Positions 1 through 9,538 are shown, counted from the stretch's first letter. The stretch: 57,651 nt of DNA from an uncultured bacterium (GCA_903868125.1 CAIPUE010000003.1:1-57651), one strand, 5' to 3'. Notes: generated by a model not told the origin, from the letters alone. Numbers and translations are program-made.

Positions 1-44
1 GCCTTTAATGTAACCCATTCAAAAACCCTCCAATGCCAATACCA

Positions 45-116
45 CTTACTAATTTTACCATATTAGTAAGTATTTATACATGGCTTTTTGAAAATTAGTT
101 TTTACACAGCCTCAAG
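45..116. repeat. Dispersed ~72-bp repeat, copy 1
   Basis: The reverse complement of this stretch aligns at roughly 80% identity (by eye) with 6558-6629, so the two copies are inverted relative to each other. Shared landmarks are GAGGCTGTG at one end and AATATGGTAAAA near the other. No gene is visible in 1-225; the stretch holds this repeat, a second short repeat and the terminator of the PpiC lipoprotein gene. Confidence 0.65.
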
Positions 117-133
117 GGGAGAGGCGGAAACGC
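113..133. repeat. Short dispersed repeat (CAAGGGG-GAGG-AAACGC)
   Basis: CAAGGGG followed by GAGG and AAACGC recurs at 16022-16041 with three differences. It directly abuts the inverted 72-bp repeat, so this end of the window is a repeat cluster rather than a gene. Confidence 0.4.
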
Positions 134-186
134 TTGTTTTACCTGCTTTTTAGCTTTGCGTATAGGCTGATATTTAAGAATAAAAA

Positions 187-214
187 GGGCGGTCCTTCAC
201 GGACCGCCCTTTTT
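187..214 (-). terminator. Rho-independent terminator after the PpiC lipoprotein gene
   Basis: A perfect 9-bp GC-rich stem (GGGCGGTCC / GGACCGCCC) with a 5-nt loop, flanked by A5 and T5 runs, lies 11 bp beyond the stop codon. The flanking runs let it act in either direction. It closes the murA-mfd-PpiC operon. Confidence 0.9.
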
Positions 215-225
215 AGATAGTTTTA

Positions 226-1395
226 TTATTTCTTTTCCTGTACAACCGGAGCAGGTGTTGCGCTTTGAGATTCAGGATGAATCGCCTCTTTCGCCGTAGG
301 GGTACTTTTGGCTTGTTTTTTCAACGCTTGTTGGATTGAAACAGGATTATATTCAGGATTTACATATTCAATTTTTGCCTGTTTTTTCAAAGATTCAATC
401 AGATTTTCCAAAACTTTAACCTGAGCTTGGTTTTGAAGATATGCCGTAATCTCTGTCTTAACTTTTTCGAAGGGCTCTTGTCCGGCTTTCATTCTATCTT
501 TAACCAAAATAATATGATAGCCGTAAGGTGATTGAACAATTTCGCTTATTGTGTTTGGTTTTTGAGAAAACGCCGCTTTTGCAAATGGTTCAACCATTTC
601 TTGTCTTGAGAAAAAGCCTAAATCGCCACCTTGTTTGGCACTCGTCGCATCATCAGAATTTTCTCTCGCTAATTTTTCGAATAAACTAGGATTTTTTTTC
701 GCTTCCGCCAATATTTTTTTTGCTTTTTCAAATTTTATTGCAAGCTCTTTATCAACTTTAGATTGAATTTCTTCTTTACTAACTCCTTTGTTAGCAGGAT
801 CAGAGGAAAGTTTTTCCTTAATTTCTTCAGGATTTGCCGCAATCAAGATATGAGAAGCTCTTACTTTATCCTGATATTTAAATTTACCTGAATTTTCTTT
901 ATAGAATTTTTTTGCATCCGCTTCCGATACTTGAACTGCTGAAAGCATGCTTACAAGTTTTTTCATTTTAACTTCGTCCATCAAATCTTTTTTGAATTGA
1001 GCAGAAGAAATTCCGTTTTGTTTTAAAATTTCATTAAATTTCTCTTTAGAACCCACTTTGTCAATAATAGATTTTAGTTCATTGTCTGTATCTTCTTTGG
1101 TTATTTTTATATTTCTTTTTTCAATTTCTTGTTCAATGAGCGATTTAACTATTAATTCATTAACCACTCTATCTTTTAGCATTAAATACAAGAAACCATT
1201 TTTGTCTTTTTTAACATCAATTCCCATTTGAGAAAACATAGAACTGCCTACTGCTTTATCAAAAATCGAGTCAAATTGGGATTGGGTAATATTTTGGTCG
1301 TTAACTTTAATAATGGTATCTTTCTGATTGAAAGTGCAACCACTTAGCAACATTGTAGAAATGGCTAGTGTTGCGAATAATTTTTTACTGTTCAT
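226..1395 (-). CDS. PpiC/SurA-type peptidyl-prolyl isomerase lipoprotein
   Basis: Envelope foldase that would assist folding of exported proteins. The N-terminus is a lipoprotein signal (KKLFATLAISTMLLSGC, lipobox LSGC with Cys20). Residues ~30-165 are a lysine-rich SurA/PrsA-like helical chaperone region. Residues ~176-302 form a parvulin domain (KVRASHILI ... GGDLGFFSRQEMVEPFA ... SPYGYHIILV). The end is a low-complexity Pro/Ala/Gln tail. AGAGGAG lies just before the ATG. It is last in the operon, 12 bp after mfd, and followed by a strong terminator. The family is clear from the parvulin motifs; whether it resembles SurA or PrsA more closely cannot be told from sequence alone. Confidence 0.9.
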   Translation of the reverse strand: MNSKKLFATLAISTMLLSGCTFNQKDTIIKVNDQNITQSQFDSIFDKAVGSSMFSQMGIDVKKDKNGFLYLMLKDRVVNELIVKSLIEQEIEKRNIKITKEDTDNELKSIIDKVGSKEKFNEILKQNGISSAQFKKDLMDEVKMKKLVSMLSAVQVSEADAKKFYKENSGKFKYQDKVRASHILIAANPEEIKEKLSSDPANKGVSKEEIQSKVDKELAIKFEKAKKILAEAKKNPSLFEKLARENSDDATSAKQGGDLGFFSRQEMVEPFAKAAFSQKPNTISEIVQSPYGYHIILVKDRMKAGQEPFEKVKTEITAYLQNQAQVKVLENLIESLKKQAKIEYVNPEYNPVSIQQALKKQAKSTPTAKEAIHPESQSATPAPVVQEKK

Positions 1396-1407
1396 GTGAC
1401 GCTCCTC

Positions 1408-4400
1408 TTAATTTGTATACTCGTATCTTGTCTTATGTATATAATAAAACAAATCTGACAATAAGTTAAATATTTCTTCAAAATTCATGCAAGAATTATT
1501 CACCAAAAGAATTGAATTCCCCTCTGTGCAAGCCTTTGGGGCAGAAATAAATTTTATATATTTTGTAATATTTCTATCAAGATTTGCATGAATTATTTTC
1601 CATTCAGCTGGCGAGTACGGCATATAAATCCTTATATTGTCAGTTGTTTCGCGAATTACGGCGATTTTTGCATCAGTTGCGGCAAGTCGAATTTTGATAA
1701 GTTTTGTTAAGTTCTGAACACATTCAGGTGGTTTTGAAAATCTGTCTTGCCACTCTTCGATTATATAATCCAACTCAATTTGAGATTTTACATCAGCAAG
1801 TCGTTTATATTCTATCATCTTTTGTTCGGCTGAACCCACCCACTCGTCAGGAATATAAGCGGTAACATTAATATCAACGATTGTCGGTGAAATTTTTTCT
1901 TCCTGTTCGCCCTTGAGTTCGTTAATTGTTTCTTCAAGTAGTTGGCAGTATGTATCAAAGCCTACAGTAACCATATGACCATGTTGCTTGGTTCCAAGAA
2001 TATTACCAATCCCACGAATCTCTACATCCCGTAGCGCTACTTGATAGCCACTACCCAACGTAGTAAATTCTTTTATAGCCTTAAGCCTTTGGATTGCTTC
2101 TGGAGTTAAGTTTTTATTCTTCTTGTAAAAACAGTAACAATAAGCTTGCCTTTCGCATCTTCCGACCCGCCCTCTAAGTTGATATAGTTGTGCGAGCCCA
2201 AATTTATCACAATCATGAATTATAATCGTATTGGCATTCGGAATATCAAGCCCCGATTCAATGATTGTGGTGCAAAGAAGCACATCAAATTCTTTATTGG
2301 CAAAATCAACCATAACCTGTTCAAGAGTCTTTTCATCAAGCTGGGCATGTCCAATTGCTATTCTTGCGTTCGGGATCAGTTTTAACAATTGAAGCTTAAA
2401 TTCTTCGATTGTTTCCACCCTGTTATAAAGATAAAACACTTGCCCGTCTCTGTCCAATTCATGTATAATTGCGTTCTTAACCGAGGTTTCATTAAATTCA
2501 CCAACAAAAGTTTTTATGGGAAGTCTGTTCTTAGGCGGAGTGTTGATTAAACTCATGTCTTTAATCCCCGAAATTGACATATAAAGGGTTCTCGGAATCG
2601 GAGTTGCTGACATGCTTAGTATATCGATATTTTCTTTTAATTTTTTAAGCCTTTCTTTATGGCGGACCCCAAAGCGGTGTTCCTCGTCGATTACCAAAAG
2701 CCCTAAATTCTTGAACTTAACATCATCCTGCAACAATCTGTGAGTAGCCACAACAACGTCACAGCTACCCAGTATAAGCTCTTTTAAAGTCTGCTTTTGT
2801 TCCTTTACACTTCTAAATCGACATAAAAGCTGAATATTTACTCCAAAAGGCTTAAATCGCTCCTGAAGGTTTTGAAAGTGCTGCATTGCCAAAATCGTTG
2901 TTGGAACAATCACGGCAACCTGTTTTCCCGAAGAAACAGCTTTAAAAATTGCACGGATTGCCACCTCGGTTTTTCCAAACCCGACATCCCCACAAATCAG
3001 TCTGTCCATAGGTTTCTCATTTTCCATATCGGATTTTACATCAATAATCGCCCTCATCTGATCGGGAGTTTCAACGTATTCAAAAGCATCTTCCATTTCT
3101 ACTTGCCAAGGGGCATCGGGTTCAAATTTTATTCCTTCCTGCATTTTTCTCTTTGCATAAAGAATTAACAAATCGTGAGCTATTTTTTCAACTTCTTTTT
3201 TCACCCGTATTTTAGTATTTGTCCAATCGTTTCCACCCATGCGAGAAAGTTTAGGCTTAAGTGTTCCTGAGCCTCGATACCGACAAAGCAGGTTAATTTG
3301 CTCTGCCGGCATGTGTAATTTATCGCCATTCGCATATTCAATTGTCAAATAATCCTTATGCTGTCCATCGATTTGCTGTTGGGAAATCCCTTTGTAAATC
3401 CCGACCCCATGAACCGAATGTACAACATATTCGCCATCTTTTATATCATTTATACTCTCAATGTACTCCTGTTTCTCCTTGTAATACGAGCGTTTAGAAG
3501 TGGTAATTTCCTTCGGGCGTTTATTAAACAATTCTCTGTCAGTTAACAGAATTATTTGCAAATCATCCAAAATACAACCTGCGCAAGAAATATTTTCTAT
3601 AAAATTAAACTTAAAAATTCCCTGAGCCGCAAAAATCTCCTTGACACGTTCAGGATAATCCGTTGCAATAACTATTTCATAATTAGATTTTGATTTGATA
3701 AAATCGGCAATTTCATCAAGTCCTTTAAAATAACCTTTCAACGGTTGAGAATCAAATTCGATTAAATCATCCAAATCAAAATCAATAAAATTATTTAATC
3801 CTATTTTTTGAAACCTTGCTATTTGGTCGTGAAATTCCTTAATATCAAAGTGATTCTGCCCTTTTATTTCAAAATCCAAGTCAGTTTTGAGATTTTCAGC
3901 TATCTGCTTTTGATAATTATCCGCGATAAATTCAAATTTTGAAAAAATTTCCGTCATCTCATCAAAAACAAGAATATAATCCTTGAAATAATCAAAAATA
4001 CTCACAAGGTTAGGATTAAAATAATTTTGATAAACTTCAATCCCCTCAAAATAACCCTCGTCCCGCGTTTTTTGAACTAAGAAATCAGGGAGTTTTAAGC
4101 TTTCGTCTAAAACGAATTTATAAACAGGTTTAATCGAAAATTCCTTAATTTTTTCAATACTTTTTTGGGTTTCGTTATTGAAAAATCTCAAATCAACGAT
4201 TTCTTCCCCCCAAAGCTCTATTCGGATAGGATGGTCCTCAATCGAAAACACATCTATAATATCGCCCCTAACCGAAAACTCCGAAATATCACTAACCATT
4301 GTTGAGCGCTTGTAACCAATGTTGACGAGTTTTTGAACAAAGTCCTTTATATCTATTTCATCACCGATTTTTAAGTTTATTAAATTTTTTTTGATAAACT

Positions 4401-4773
4401 TTGGGTCAGGAAATTTTTCCAACAGTGCTCTCACCGGCACAATAATTGTATCAACACCCGAATTTAAAAACTCCAACTGCTTTGAATAGTCATATAAATT
4501 AGTCGAAACACTTTCATACAAAGAAACATTTTGATAAGGAAAAACCTCGCAATTCATATCAAATGCCGTTTTTAAATCATTTTGGTATTTCAACGCATTT
4601 TGTTCGCTTGCGGTTATAAACAAAACTTTTTTCTTTGAAATCGCCTCGATTTTTTGCACCAAAAGCAGTCTTAAAAACGAAGTTAAGCCAGTTATCGTAA
4701 ATGACTTAGAGGTAACAATATTTCGTTTAAGACGAGAACAAATTTTTATATTTTCAAAATTAACGTTTAGCAT
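1408..4773 (-). CDS. mfd: Transcription-repair coupling factor Mfd
   Basis: ATP-dependent DNA translocase that removes stalled RNA polymerase and recruits UvrA. At 1121 residues it is full length. In order: UvrB-like N-terminal region; CarD-like RNA-polymerase-interaction domain from ~residue 444 (EYVVHSVHGVGIYKG); Walker A GDVGFGKTE at ~595; DEEH box (VIDEEHRFG) at ~692; SMSATPIPRTL; motif VI QLRGRVGR at ~860; C-terminal TRCF domain. It sits between a small duplicated-motif protein (11 bp upstream) and the PpiC lipoprotein gene in one operon. Confidence 0.97.
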   Translation of the reverse strand: MLNVNFENIKICSRLKRNIVTSKSFTITGLTSFLRLLLVQKIEAISKKKVLFITASEQNALKYQNDLKTAFDMNCEVFPYQNVSLYESVSTNLYDYSKQLEFLNSGVDTIIVPVRALLEKFPDPKFIKKNLINLKIGDEIDIKDFVQKLVNIGYKRSTMVSDISEFSVRGDIIDVFSIEDHPIRIELWGEEIVDLRFFNNETQKSIEKIKEFSIKPVYKFVLDESLKLPDFLVQKTRDEGYFEGIEVYQNYFNPNLVSIFDYFKDYILVFDEMTEIFSKFEFIADNYQKQIAENLKTDLDFEIKGQNHFDIKEFHDQIARFQKIGLNNFIDFDLDDLIEFDSQPLKGYFKGLDEIADFIKSKSNYEIVIATDYPERVKEIFAAQGIFKFNFIENISCAGCILDDLQIILLTDRELFNKRPKEITTSKRSYYKEKQEYIESINDIKDGEYVVHSVHGVGIYKGISQQQIDGQHKDYLTIEYANGDKLHMPAEQINLLCRYRGSGTLKPKLSRMGGNDWTNTKIRVKKEVEKIAHDLLILYAKRKMQEGIKFEPDAPWQVEMEDAFEYVETPDQMRAIIDVKSDMENEKPMDRLICGDVGFGKTEVAIRAIFKAVSSGKQVAVIVPTTILAMQHFQNLQERFKPFGVNIQLLCRFRSVKEQKQTLKELILGSCDVVVATHRLLQDDVKFKNLGLLVIDEEHRFGVRHKERLKKLKENIDILSMSATPIPRTLYMSISGIKDMSLINTPPKNRLPIKTFVGEFNETSVKNAIIHELDRDGQVFYLYNRVETIEEFKLQLLKLIPNARIAIGHAQLDEKTLEQVMVDFANKEFDVLLCTTIIESGLDIPNANTIIIHDCDKFGLAQLYQLRGRVGRCERQAYCYCFYKKNKNLTPEAIQRLKAIKEFTTLGSGYQVALRDVEIRGIGNILGTKQHGHMVTVGFDTYCQLLEETINELKGEQEEKISPTIVDINVTAYIPDEWVGSAEQKMIEYKRLADVKSQIELDYIIEEWQDRFSKPPECVQNLTKLIKIRLAATDAKIAVIRETTDNIRIYMPYSPAEWKIIHANLDRNITKYIKFISAPKACTEGNSILLVNNSCMNFEEIFNLLSDLFYYIHKTRYEYTN

Positions 4774-4784
4774 TTTATTTAGTG

Positions 4785-5123
4785 TTAAGTTTGTTTAACA
4801 TTGGGGCTTTCGTACGTAACCCCACTTTCGTTTAAAGCCGCAATAAAATGTTTTGCACAAGATTTTTGAATATCAGGTGGAACAACTCTTAACAATTCAA
4901 CAGTTCTGGAAATTACCGGGTCGTTATCATACCAACGATTGCCGTTCATTGGCTTAACCAGTTCATAAAACTTTTCTATGGCATCTTTTGAAACTTTATC
5001 TTCGATTTTTTGCAGAAAAAGTACCGCTTGGGCTTTTAATTCATCCGGATAATTTTTTAAAAGCTCAACTACTTCCAGTAATAAAGGGTCGTGATCATAC
5101 CATCTTTTATAAATGGGCTTCAT
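4785..5123 (-). CDS. Small protein with two copies of an RWYDxDP motif
   Basis: I do not recognise the family. The 112-residue protein consists of two related ~35-residue units, each starting RWYDHDP or RWYDNDP and followed by a predicted amphipathic helix (VELLKNYPDELK, VELLRVVPPDIQ). There is no signal peptide or membrane segment, so it is probably cytoplasmic. Its start overlaps the 3' end of murA by 17 bp and its stop is 11 bp before mfd, so it is translationally embedded in the operon and is clearly a real gene. Confidence 0.8.
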   Translation of the reverse strand: MKPIYKRWYDHDPLLLEVVELLKNYPDELKAQAVLFLQKIEDKVSKDAIEKFYELVKPMNGNRWYDNDPVISRTVELLRVVPPDIQKSCAKHFIAALNESGVTYESPNVKQT

Positions 5124-6426
5124 TATGTAATCCTTCTGTTAAGTTAACTTCCGAGTTATCAACATATCGTTCGATTTTGCCTCCGAGCGATTTTATTTTT
5201 TCTTCAAAATTTTCATACCCTCTATCAATATGGTGAAGATTTTCAATTACAGATGTCCCGTCTGCCATAAGCCCCGCAACAACTAATGATGCGCCCGCCC
5301 TCAAATCGCTTGCGCTAAGTATCGCACCGGTAAGCTTTTTAACACCTTTAATTATAGCGTGGTTTCTGTCCTGATGGATATCTGCGCCCATCCGTCTTAG
5401 GTCAGGAACTTGCATAAATCGGTTTTCATATAAACTTTCAGTTATAATCCCAACCCCATCAGCTGTTGTTAAAAGAGTCATTGCCATTGATTGTAGGTCG
5501 GTTGGAAATCCGGGATAAGGTTGGGTTACAAAATTAATCGCACTTAATTTATTTTTACAAGAAACCTCAATCGCAGTTGGTTCAATGAGTTTTATATTTG
5601 CGCCCATTTTAAGCAATTTATTGTTGAAAAATGTCAAATGCCCCGGAAAAACATTTCGGATAATCGCTTTACCCTTTGTCGCAACAACAGCAGTCATGTA
5701 TGTTCCTGCTTCAATTCTGTCAGGAATTGTTGTATATTCAATCGGATGAAGATCCTTTGCCTTGACTCCGTTAATAACTATTTCTGAAGTTCCTGCACCG
5801 GAAACATCCGCCCCCATTGTGTTCAAAAAGTTAGCTAAATCGATAATTTCAGGTTCTTGAGCGGCATTTTGAATTCGAGTAGCGCCTTCTGCCAAAACAG
5901 CTGCGAGCATAAGGTTCTCTGTTGCTCCGACTGACGGAATATCCAAATAGACATCCGCTCCGACAAGCCTGTTTACTTTAGCATGTACATATCCATTTTC
6001 AATTTTTATTTTTGCACCTAAAGCTTCCAGACCTTTTATGTGGAAATCAACTCTTCTTTCACCAATAGCACAACCACCGGGTAAGGCTACAATGGCTTCT
6101 TTGCATCTTGAGACTAAAGCACCCAGTATTATAAACGAGGCTCTCATTTTGCTTACCAATTCGTATTTAGCGGTAATATTGGTAATATCGGTTGCATCAA
6201 TCACAACTGATTTTTCTATTTTATCGTGCTTAATCTTAGTTCCCAAACCCTCAATTACACTAAGCATAATATCAACATCTGTTAAATCGGGAACATTATA
6301 AATTTTTGTTGCCCCTTTTGCTAAAATAGCGGCAGCCATTAATTTCAAAACCGCGTTTTTGGCCCCGCCTATGGACACTTCACCTTTTAGTGGCGTTGCG
6401 CCTTTTATTCTAAACTTTTCGGACAA
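5107..6426 (-). CDS. murA: UDP-N-acetylglucosamine 1-carboxyvinyltransferase MurA
   Basis: First committed step of peptidoglycan synthesis: transfers enolpyruvate from PEP to UDP-GlcNAc in the cytoplasm. The EPSP-synthase fold is evident from KGEVSIGGAKNAVLKLMAA, and the catalytic cysteine lies in PGGCAIG at Cys119, close to the Cys115-117 of known enzymes; it is therefore of the fosfomycin-reactive Cys type. I chose the TTG start at 6426 because GGAGGG lies just upstream and the product then begins MSEKFRIKG like other MurA proteins. A longer reading to 6477 lacks family similarity. First gene of the murA - small protein - mfd - PpiC operon. Confidence 0.95.
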   Translation of the reverse strand: MSEKFRIKGATPLKGEVSIGGAKNAVLKLMAAAILAKGATKIYNVPDLTDVDIMLSVIEGLGTKIKHDKIEKSVVIDATDITNITAKYELVSKMRASFIILGALVSRCKEAIVALPGGCAIGERRVDFHIKGLEALGAKIKIENGYVHAKVNRLVGADVYLDIPSVGATENLMLAAVLAEGATRIQNAAQEPEIIDLANFLNTMGADVSGAGTSEIVINGVKAKDLHPIEYTTIPDRIEAGTYMTAVVATKGKAIIRNVFPGHLTFFNNKLLKMGANIKLIEPTAIEVSCKNKLSAINFVTQPYPGFPTDLQSMAMTLLTTADGVGIITESLYENRFMQVPDLRRMGADIHQDRNHAIIKGVKKLTGAILSASDLRAGASLVVAGLMADGTSVIENLHHIDRGYENFEEKIKSLGGKIERYVDNSEVNLTEGLHNEAHL

Positions 6427-6468
6427 AATCCCTCCAAATATACTCTGTAAATAATTAGTACTAACATG

Positions 6469-6495
6469 ATAATACAACCATGGGGGATTTGTAAA
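6469..6495 (-). promoter_or_regulatory. Possible murA promoter
   Basis: Read on the minus strand: TTTACA, 15-nt spacer, TATTAT, about 40 nt before the TTG start. The spacer is short, so this is tentative. Confidence 0.3.
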
Positions 6496-6812
6496 TAGAT
6501 TAATTAATGTAAAGTTTTTATTAAGATTTGAATGAAGGCATTAAGTGGTAAGGTAGGTTTGAGGCTGTGCTAAAATTAATTTTTAAAAAGTCATATACAA
6601 ATACTTAATAATATGGTAAAAATACTTATAGAAATTGTGTTACAGTTAAAAGTTTAGATAAATTTTCAGTAATTCACTTTTTCCTGTATCAGATTTAATA
6701 AATCAGCCAATTTATCTTTAATAATAAACAGGTGAGTGAGTAAGTAAAAACAAATGATGTTTCCCAAAAATCTTTTGATGTAGAAAATGAATTGTGAAGT
6801 TACGTAAAAAAT
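6478..6812. other. Gene-free stretch between murA and the accessory trio
   Basis: About 335 bp with no credible reading frame. It holds the inverted copy of the 72-bp repeat (6558-6629). The rest is AT-rich without a convincing hairpin or RNA fold. Confidence 0.5.
6558..6629. repeat. Dispersed ~72-bp repeat, copy 2 (inverted)
   Basis: Inverted relative to 45-116, beginning GAGGCTGTG and containing AATATGGTAAAA. The two copies bracket the whole murA-mfd-PpiC operon. Confidence 0.65.
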
Positions 6813-6830
6813 GTGAGGTATGGAATAAAG

Positions 6831-7430
6831 ATGGAAAAAGAAGTTTTAGATCAAATAACATTAAAGATGGGTTTAATAAGTGGGTTTATATTTTTAGCAA
6901 TTATAATTCCGCTTCGTATTTATTGGAAAAAAGGAGCTTTAGAAAAAATAAAATCAACATTGATTGAAGGTGAAGAAATTATATATAGATTAAATTTCTC
7001 TTTTGTTAATGATTATATAGTTCCTTTTGGTTTTGGAGCTTTTGGGGGTATGTATATTTTGCCATTTGTGCTTTTAAAAAACATTACTAACATTGGCTTG
7101 GTTAACAGAACCAATCTTCCTTGTTTTATATTAGCAGAGATTATATATTTTATTGCTGTTTTATATGTAGCTAGTTGGGAAGGAGTAATAACAAACAAAA
7201 AAATTCGAAGACCTACTGCTTTTTTAATTTTTAATCAGCTTGGGGGAAAAATGAATTTATTGTTGGATTTAAATTTAAACGAAATTGAATCTATTAAGCT
7301 TGAAAAATATTTTTCCACTAAACTTTTAAAAATTACAACAAAAAACAAACAATCTTATAACTTTGGTGGTTATAAGAATATGGATAAAATTAAGTTACAA
7401 ATAGATAAATTAATTAAGATAGGAGATTAA
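6831..7430 (+). CDS. Membrane protein with a bacterial PH-like domain
   Basis: Function unknown. Hydrophobic helices are visible near the N-terminus (LISGFIFLAIIIPLRIYW), around residues 65-85 and around 100-120. The C-terminal ~70 residues have the signature order of bacterial PH-like/YcxB-type domains: EGVITNKKI, then LNLNEIESIKLEK, then LLKITTKNKQSYNF and a final helix. The ATG at 6831 is preferred over GTG 6813, which would add six residues. The stop codon is one base from the next ATG (7432), so it is probably cotranscribed with the RTX-type gene. Confidence 0.6.
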   Translation: MEKEVLDQITLKMGLISGFIFLAIIIPLRIYWKKGALEKIKSTLIEGEEIIYRLNFSFVNDYIVPFGFGAFGGMYILPFVLLKNITNIGLVNRTNLPCFILAEIIYFIAVLYVASWEGVITNKKIRRPTAFLIFNQLGGKMNLLLDLNLNEIESIKLEKYFSTKLLKITTKNKQSYNFGGYKNMDKIKLQIDKLIKIGD

Positions 7431-7431
7431 T

Positions 7432-8487
7432 ATGACTTGTGAAACACTTTATTGTAGTATTAGCACTACACCTGAATTTACAATTCCGCCGATTTCAGAT
7501 CAAGATAAGGCTATTACCACAATTTCAACTGGGGACTACATTATCGGAGATAGTAGCAATAATATTTTGCAAGGTAAATCAGTTAACATAGAGCATGATA
7601 CGATTAATACTGCTAACGATAATTTTGCAGACGTAATTTGGAGCAATGGCGGTAATGATTATATAAATAGTCTCGGTGGAGCAGACATAATAAATGGTGG
7701 AAAGGGCAATGATTTGCTAAACGGTGGAAAAGGCTATGATACATATTACTTCACCACAGGCGACGGGCAAGATATTATAACTGACGTCGATGAATCTTCT
7801 ATTTCTGTTAAAAATATTCAATATTATTGTAAAAATGGTCAAATTATAGTTAATAATGTTTCCTTAACAGGCGGAGTATTAGACAAAACTACAGGAACAT
7901 ACATAAACAATAATCCTCTAAACGTAGGTGTAACATATAATTGGAGCGGAGTAAACGGAACCAATCTTATTATAAACTATGGTGCAAGTGATTCTATTAC
8001 AATTCAGAATTTTAATAATGGCGATTTGGATATATTATTTAATACCTCCAAAATTAAAGATTTAACCAAAATCCCAGACCAACTCAAAAAAGATAAACAA
8101 AGTTATGCCGACAAAGTGGTTTCAGGCGAGATAGTAGCAAATGCAGATACTGGCACTCCATCGCTAATCTATGAAGACCCACAGGGCAAACAATGGAATG
8201 TTATTAACTGTGAAAACACAAGCAAAGTTACGAATGCATATGGCACAACGATTACAGGTTCAGTGGTTGATACTGCCGGAAATTATATTCTAACCGAAGT
8301 CGGAAAAAATCTTAAATTGACCCAAAGCCCTGTAAATTACAGCAAATTAGTTTCTAATATGAAAGCAACCGCAAGCGGTCAAGAAGTGAAAACATACGAT
8401 TTGGCTATTTCTTCAAATATTTACATCCCCACCTCCTCAGCTGGTGGGTCTGCAACACTCCTGAAAAGGCTAAAACTCTGTGCTTAA
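7432..8487 (+). CDS. RTX-type (hemolysin-like) calcium-binding repeat protein
   Basis: Probably an exported Ca2+-binding protein. Residues ~72-108 carry glycine/aspartate nonapeptide repeats (SNGGNDYINSLGGADIING, GGKGNDLLNGGKGYDTYYF) typical of RTX beta-rolls, followed by the usual GDGQDII-type segment. There is no Sec signal peptide, which agrees with type I secretion, but no ABC/MFP transporter genes lie nearby. The rest resembles no family I know; residues ~210-350 look beta-rich. It starts one base after the PH-like gene. The short basic end (LLKRLKLCA) is unusual for an RTX C-terminal signal. Confidence 0.7.
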   Translation: MTCETLYCSISTTPEFTIPPISDQDKAITTISTGDYIIGDSSNNILQGKSVNIEHDTINTANDNFADVIWSNGGNDYINSLGGADIINGGKGNDLLNGGKGYDTYYFTTGDGQDIITDVDESSISVKNIQYYCKNGQIIVNNVSLTGGVLDKTTGTYINNNPLNVGVTYNWSGVNGTNLIINYGASDSITIQNFNNGDLDILFNTSKIKDLTKIPDQLKKDKQSYADKVVSGEIVANADTGTPSLIYEDPQGKQWNVINCENTSKVTNAYGTTITGSVVDTAGNYILTEVGKNLKLTQSPVNYSKLVSNMKATASGQEVKTYDLAISSNIYIPTSSAGGSATLLKRLKLCA

Positions 8488-8620
8488 GGGTGTTTAGAAA
8501 TGTAACTATTTTTCTAATGGCTAATATACTTTTGATTTTGAAGAGTTAGACGGGATAATAAGCATAATTTGAATATGAATTTTACTAGACAATTTGTTTT
8601 TAGGGATATGGATAAGGAAT

Positions 8621-9538
8621 ATGAAAAATAAAATAAGAACTTGGGCAAGGCAACACAAAATTATAATATGGACTTTTAATATAATTTTTGCAATTATATT
8701 TTTTAATGCGATTGAATTTAATTCATTTTTACATTCTGAGGTATGTCGCTCAAATATAAAACAGGTTAATTTCTACATGGCTGGTGCTGCGACAATAGAC
8801 AAAATGTACTTAAAGCCTCTTGTTAAAATATTTGGTGAAAACAGCCTTTTGCTGAAGCCCATTGTTTTTGTAAGAGATTCTCTTTATAATGAAGGTCTTA
8901 GCTATCTGCCAAAAAATGATGCAGAGAGTGCAGTCTTTTGGTATTATATCAAGTTTTTACCTTTTGTTAAAACTAAATCAAAAATGAATTTTTACGATGG
9001 AATGAAAGATTCAGATGATGTATATAAAAACTTGCAGACTTTTTATAAATATCCTATTAAAAATCAACAATATAACGTAGATAGATATAGTATGCTTATT
9101 TCAACTGCAAATATATATATATTCGATTTGATACATGTATATGAAAATAATAAGAGTATAGAGGATTTATATAAAGATAAAAAACAGATAGATAGAATTA
9201 AAAGTTTATTTACATTGTTTATACATGTAAATACGAATTTAGAAAAATCTGAGCCAGAAACATTAATTAAATATTACAAAAGTCCTTTAAAATTTCAAGA
9301 AAAAACATTAATAAACTCAATAACAGAAATACTTATTGGCAAGGGTTTATATGAAAATGTAAATAGTTGTAATAAACCTTTAATTAAAGCTTACTTTATT
9401 TCAGGTAGAGATTTGTTATTTTGTTCCGAACACTTTGAAACTTGCAATCTCTCACGTAGCCAAATAGCAGTTATAAAAGAGAGGCTTAGATCAATGAGTT
9501 CATTTATGGATAAAATACCGAAATCTTGTAGTCCGTAG
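8621..9538 (+). CDS. Membrane-anchored protein of unknown function
   Basis: No family recognised. A positively charged N-terminus (KNKIRTWARQHK) precedes a single membrane helix (IIIWTFNIIFAIIFF); the remaining ~265 residues are mostly helical, charged and contain several Tyr/Lys-rich stretches, probably outside the cytoplasm. ATG 8621 is chosen because AAGGA lies just upstream; a TTG at 8594 is the alternative. The last codons and the stop (TAG at 9536-9538) fall inside the 51-bp direct repeat, so the present C-terminus was probably created by arrival of that repeat. Confidence 0.6.
   Translation: MKNKIRTWARQHKIIIWTFNIIFAIIFFNAIEFNSFLHSEVCRSNIKQVNFYMAGAATIDKMYLKPLVKIFGENSLLLKPIVFVRDSLYNEGLSYLPKNDAESAVFWYYIKFLPFVKTKSKMNFYDGMKDSDDVYKNLQTFYKYPIKNQQYNVDRYSMLISTANIYIFDLIHVYENNKSIEDLYKDKKQIDRIKSLFTLFIHVNTNLEKSEPETLIKYYKSPLKFQEKTLINSITEILIGKGLYENVNSCNKPLIKAYFISGRDLLFCSEHFETCNLSRSQIAVIKERLRSMSSFMDKIPKSCSP

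Noticed and set aside
7432-8487. Diversity-generating retroelement target
   Set aside because: No reverse transcriptase and no template/variable repeat pair were seen.
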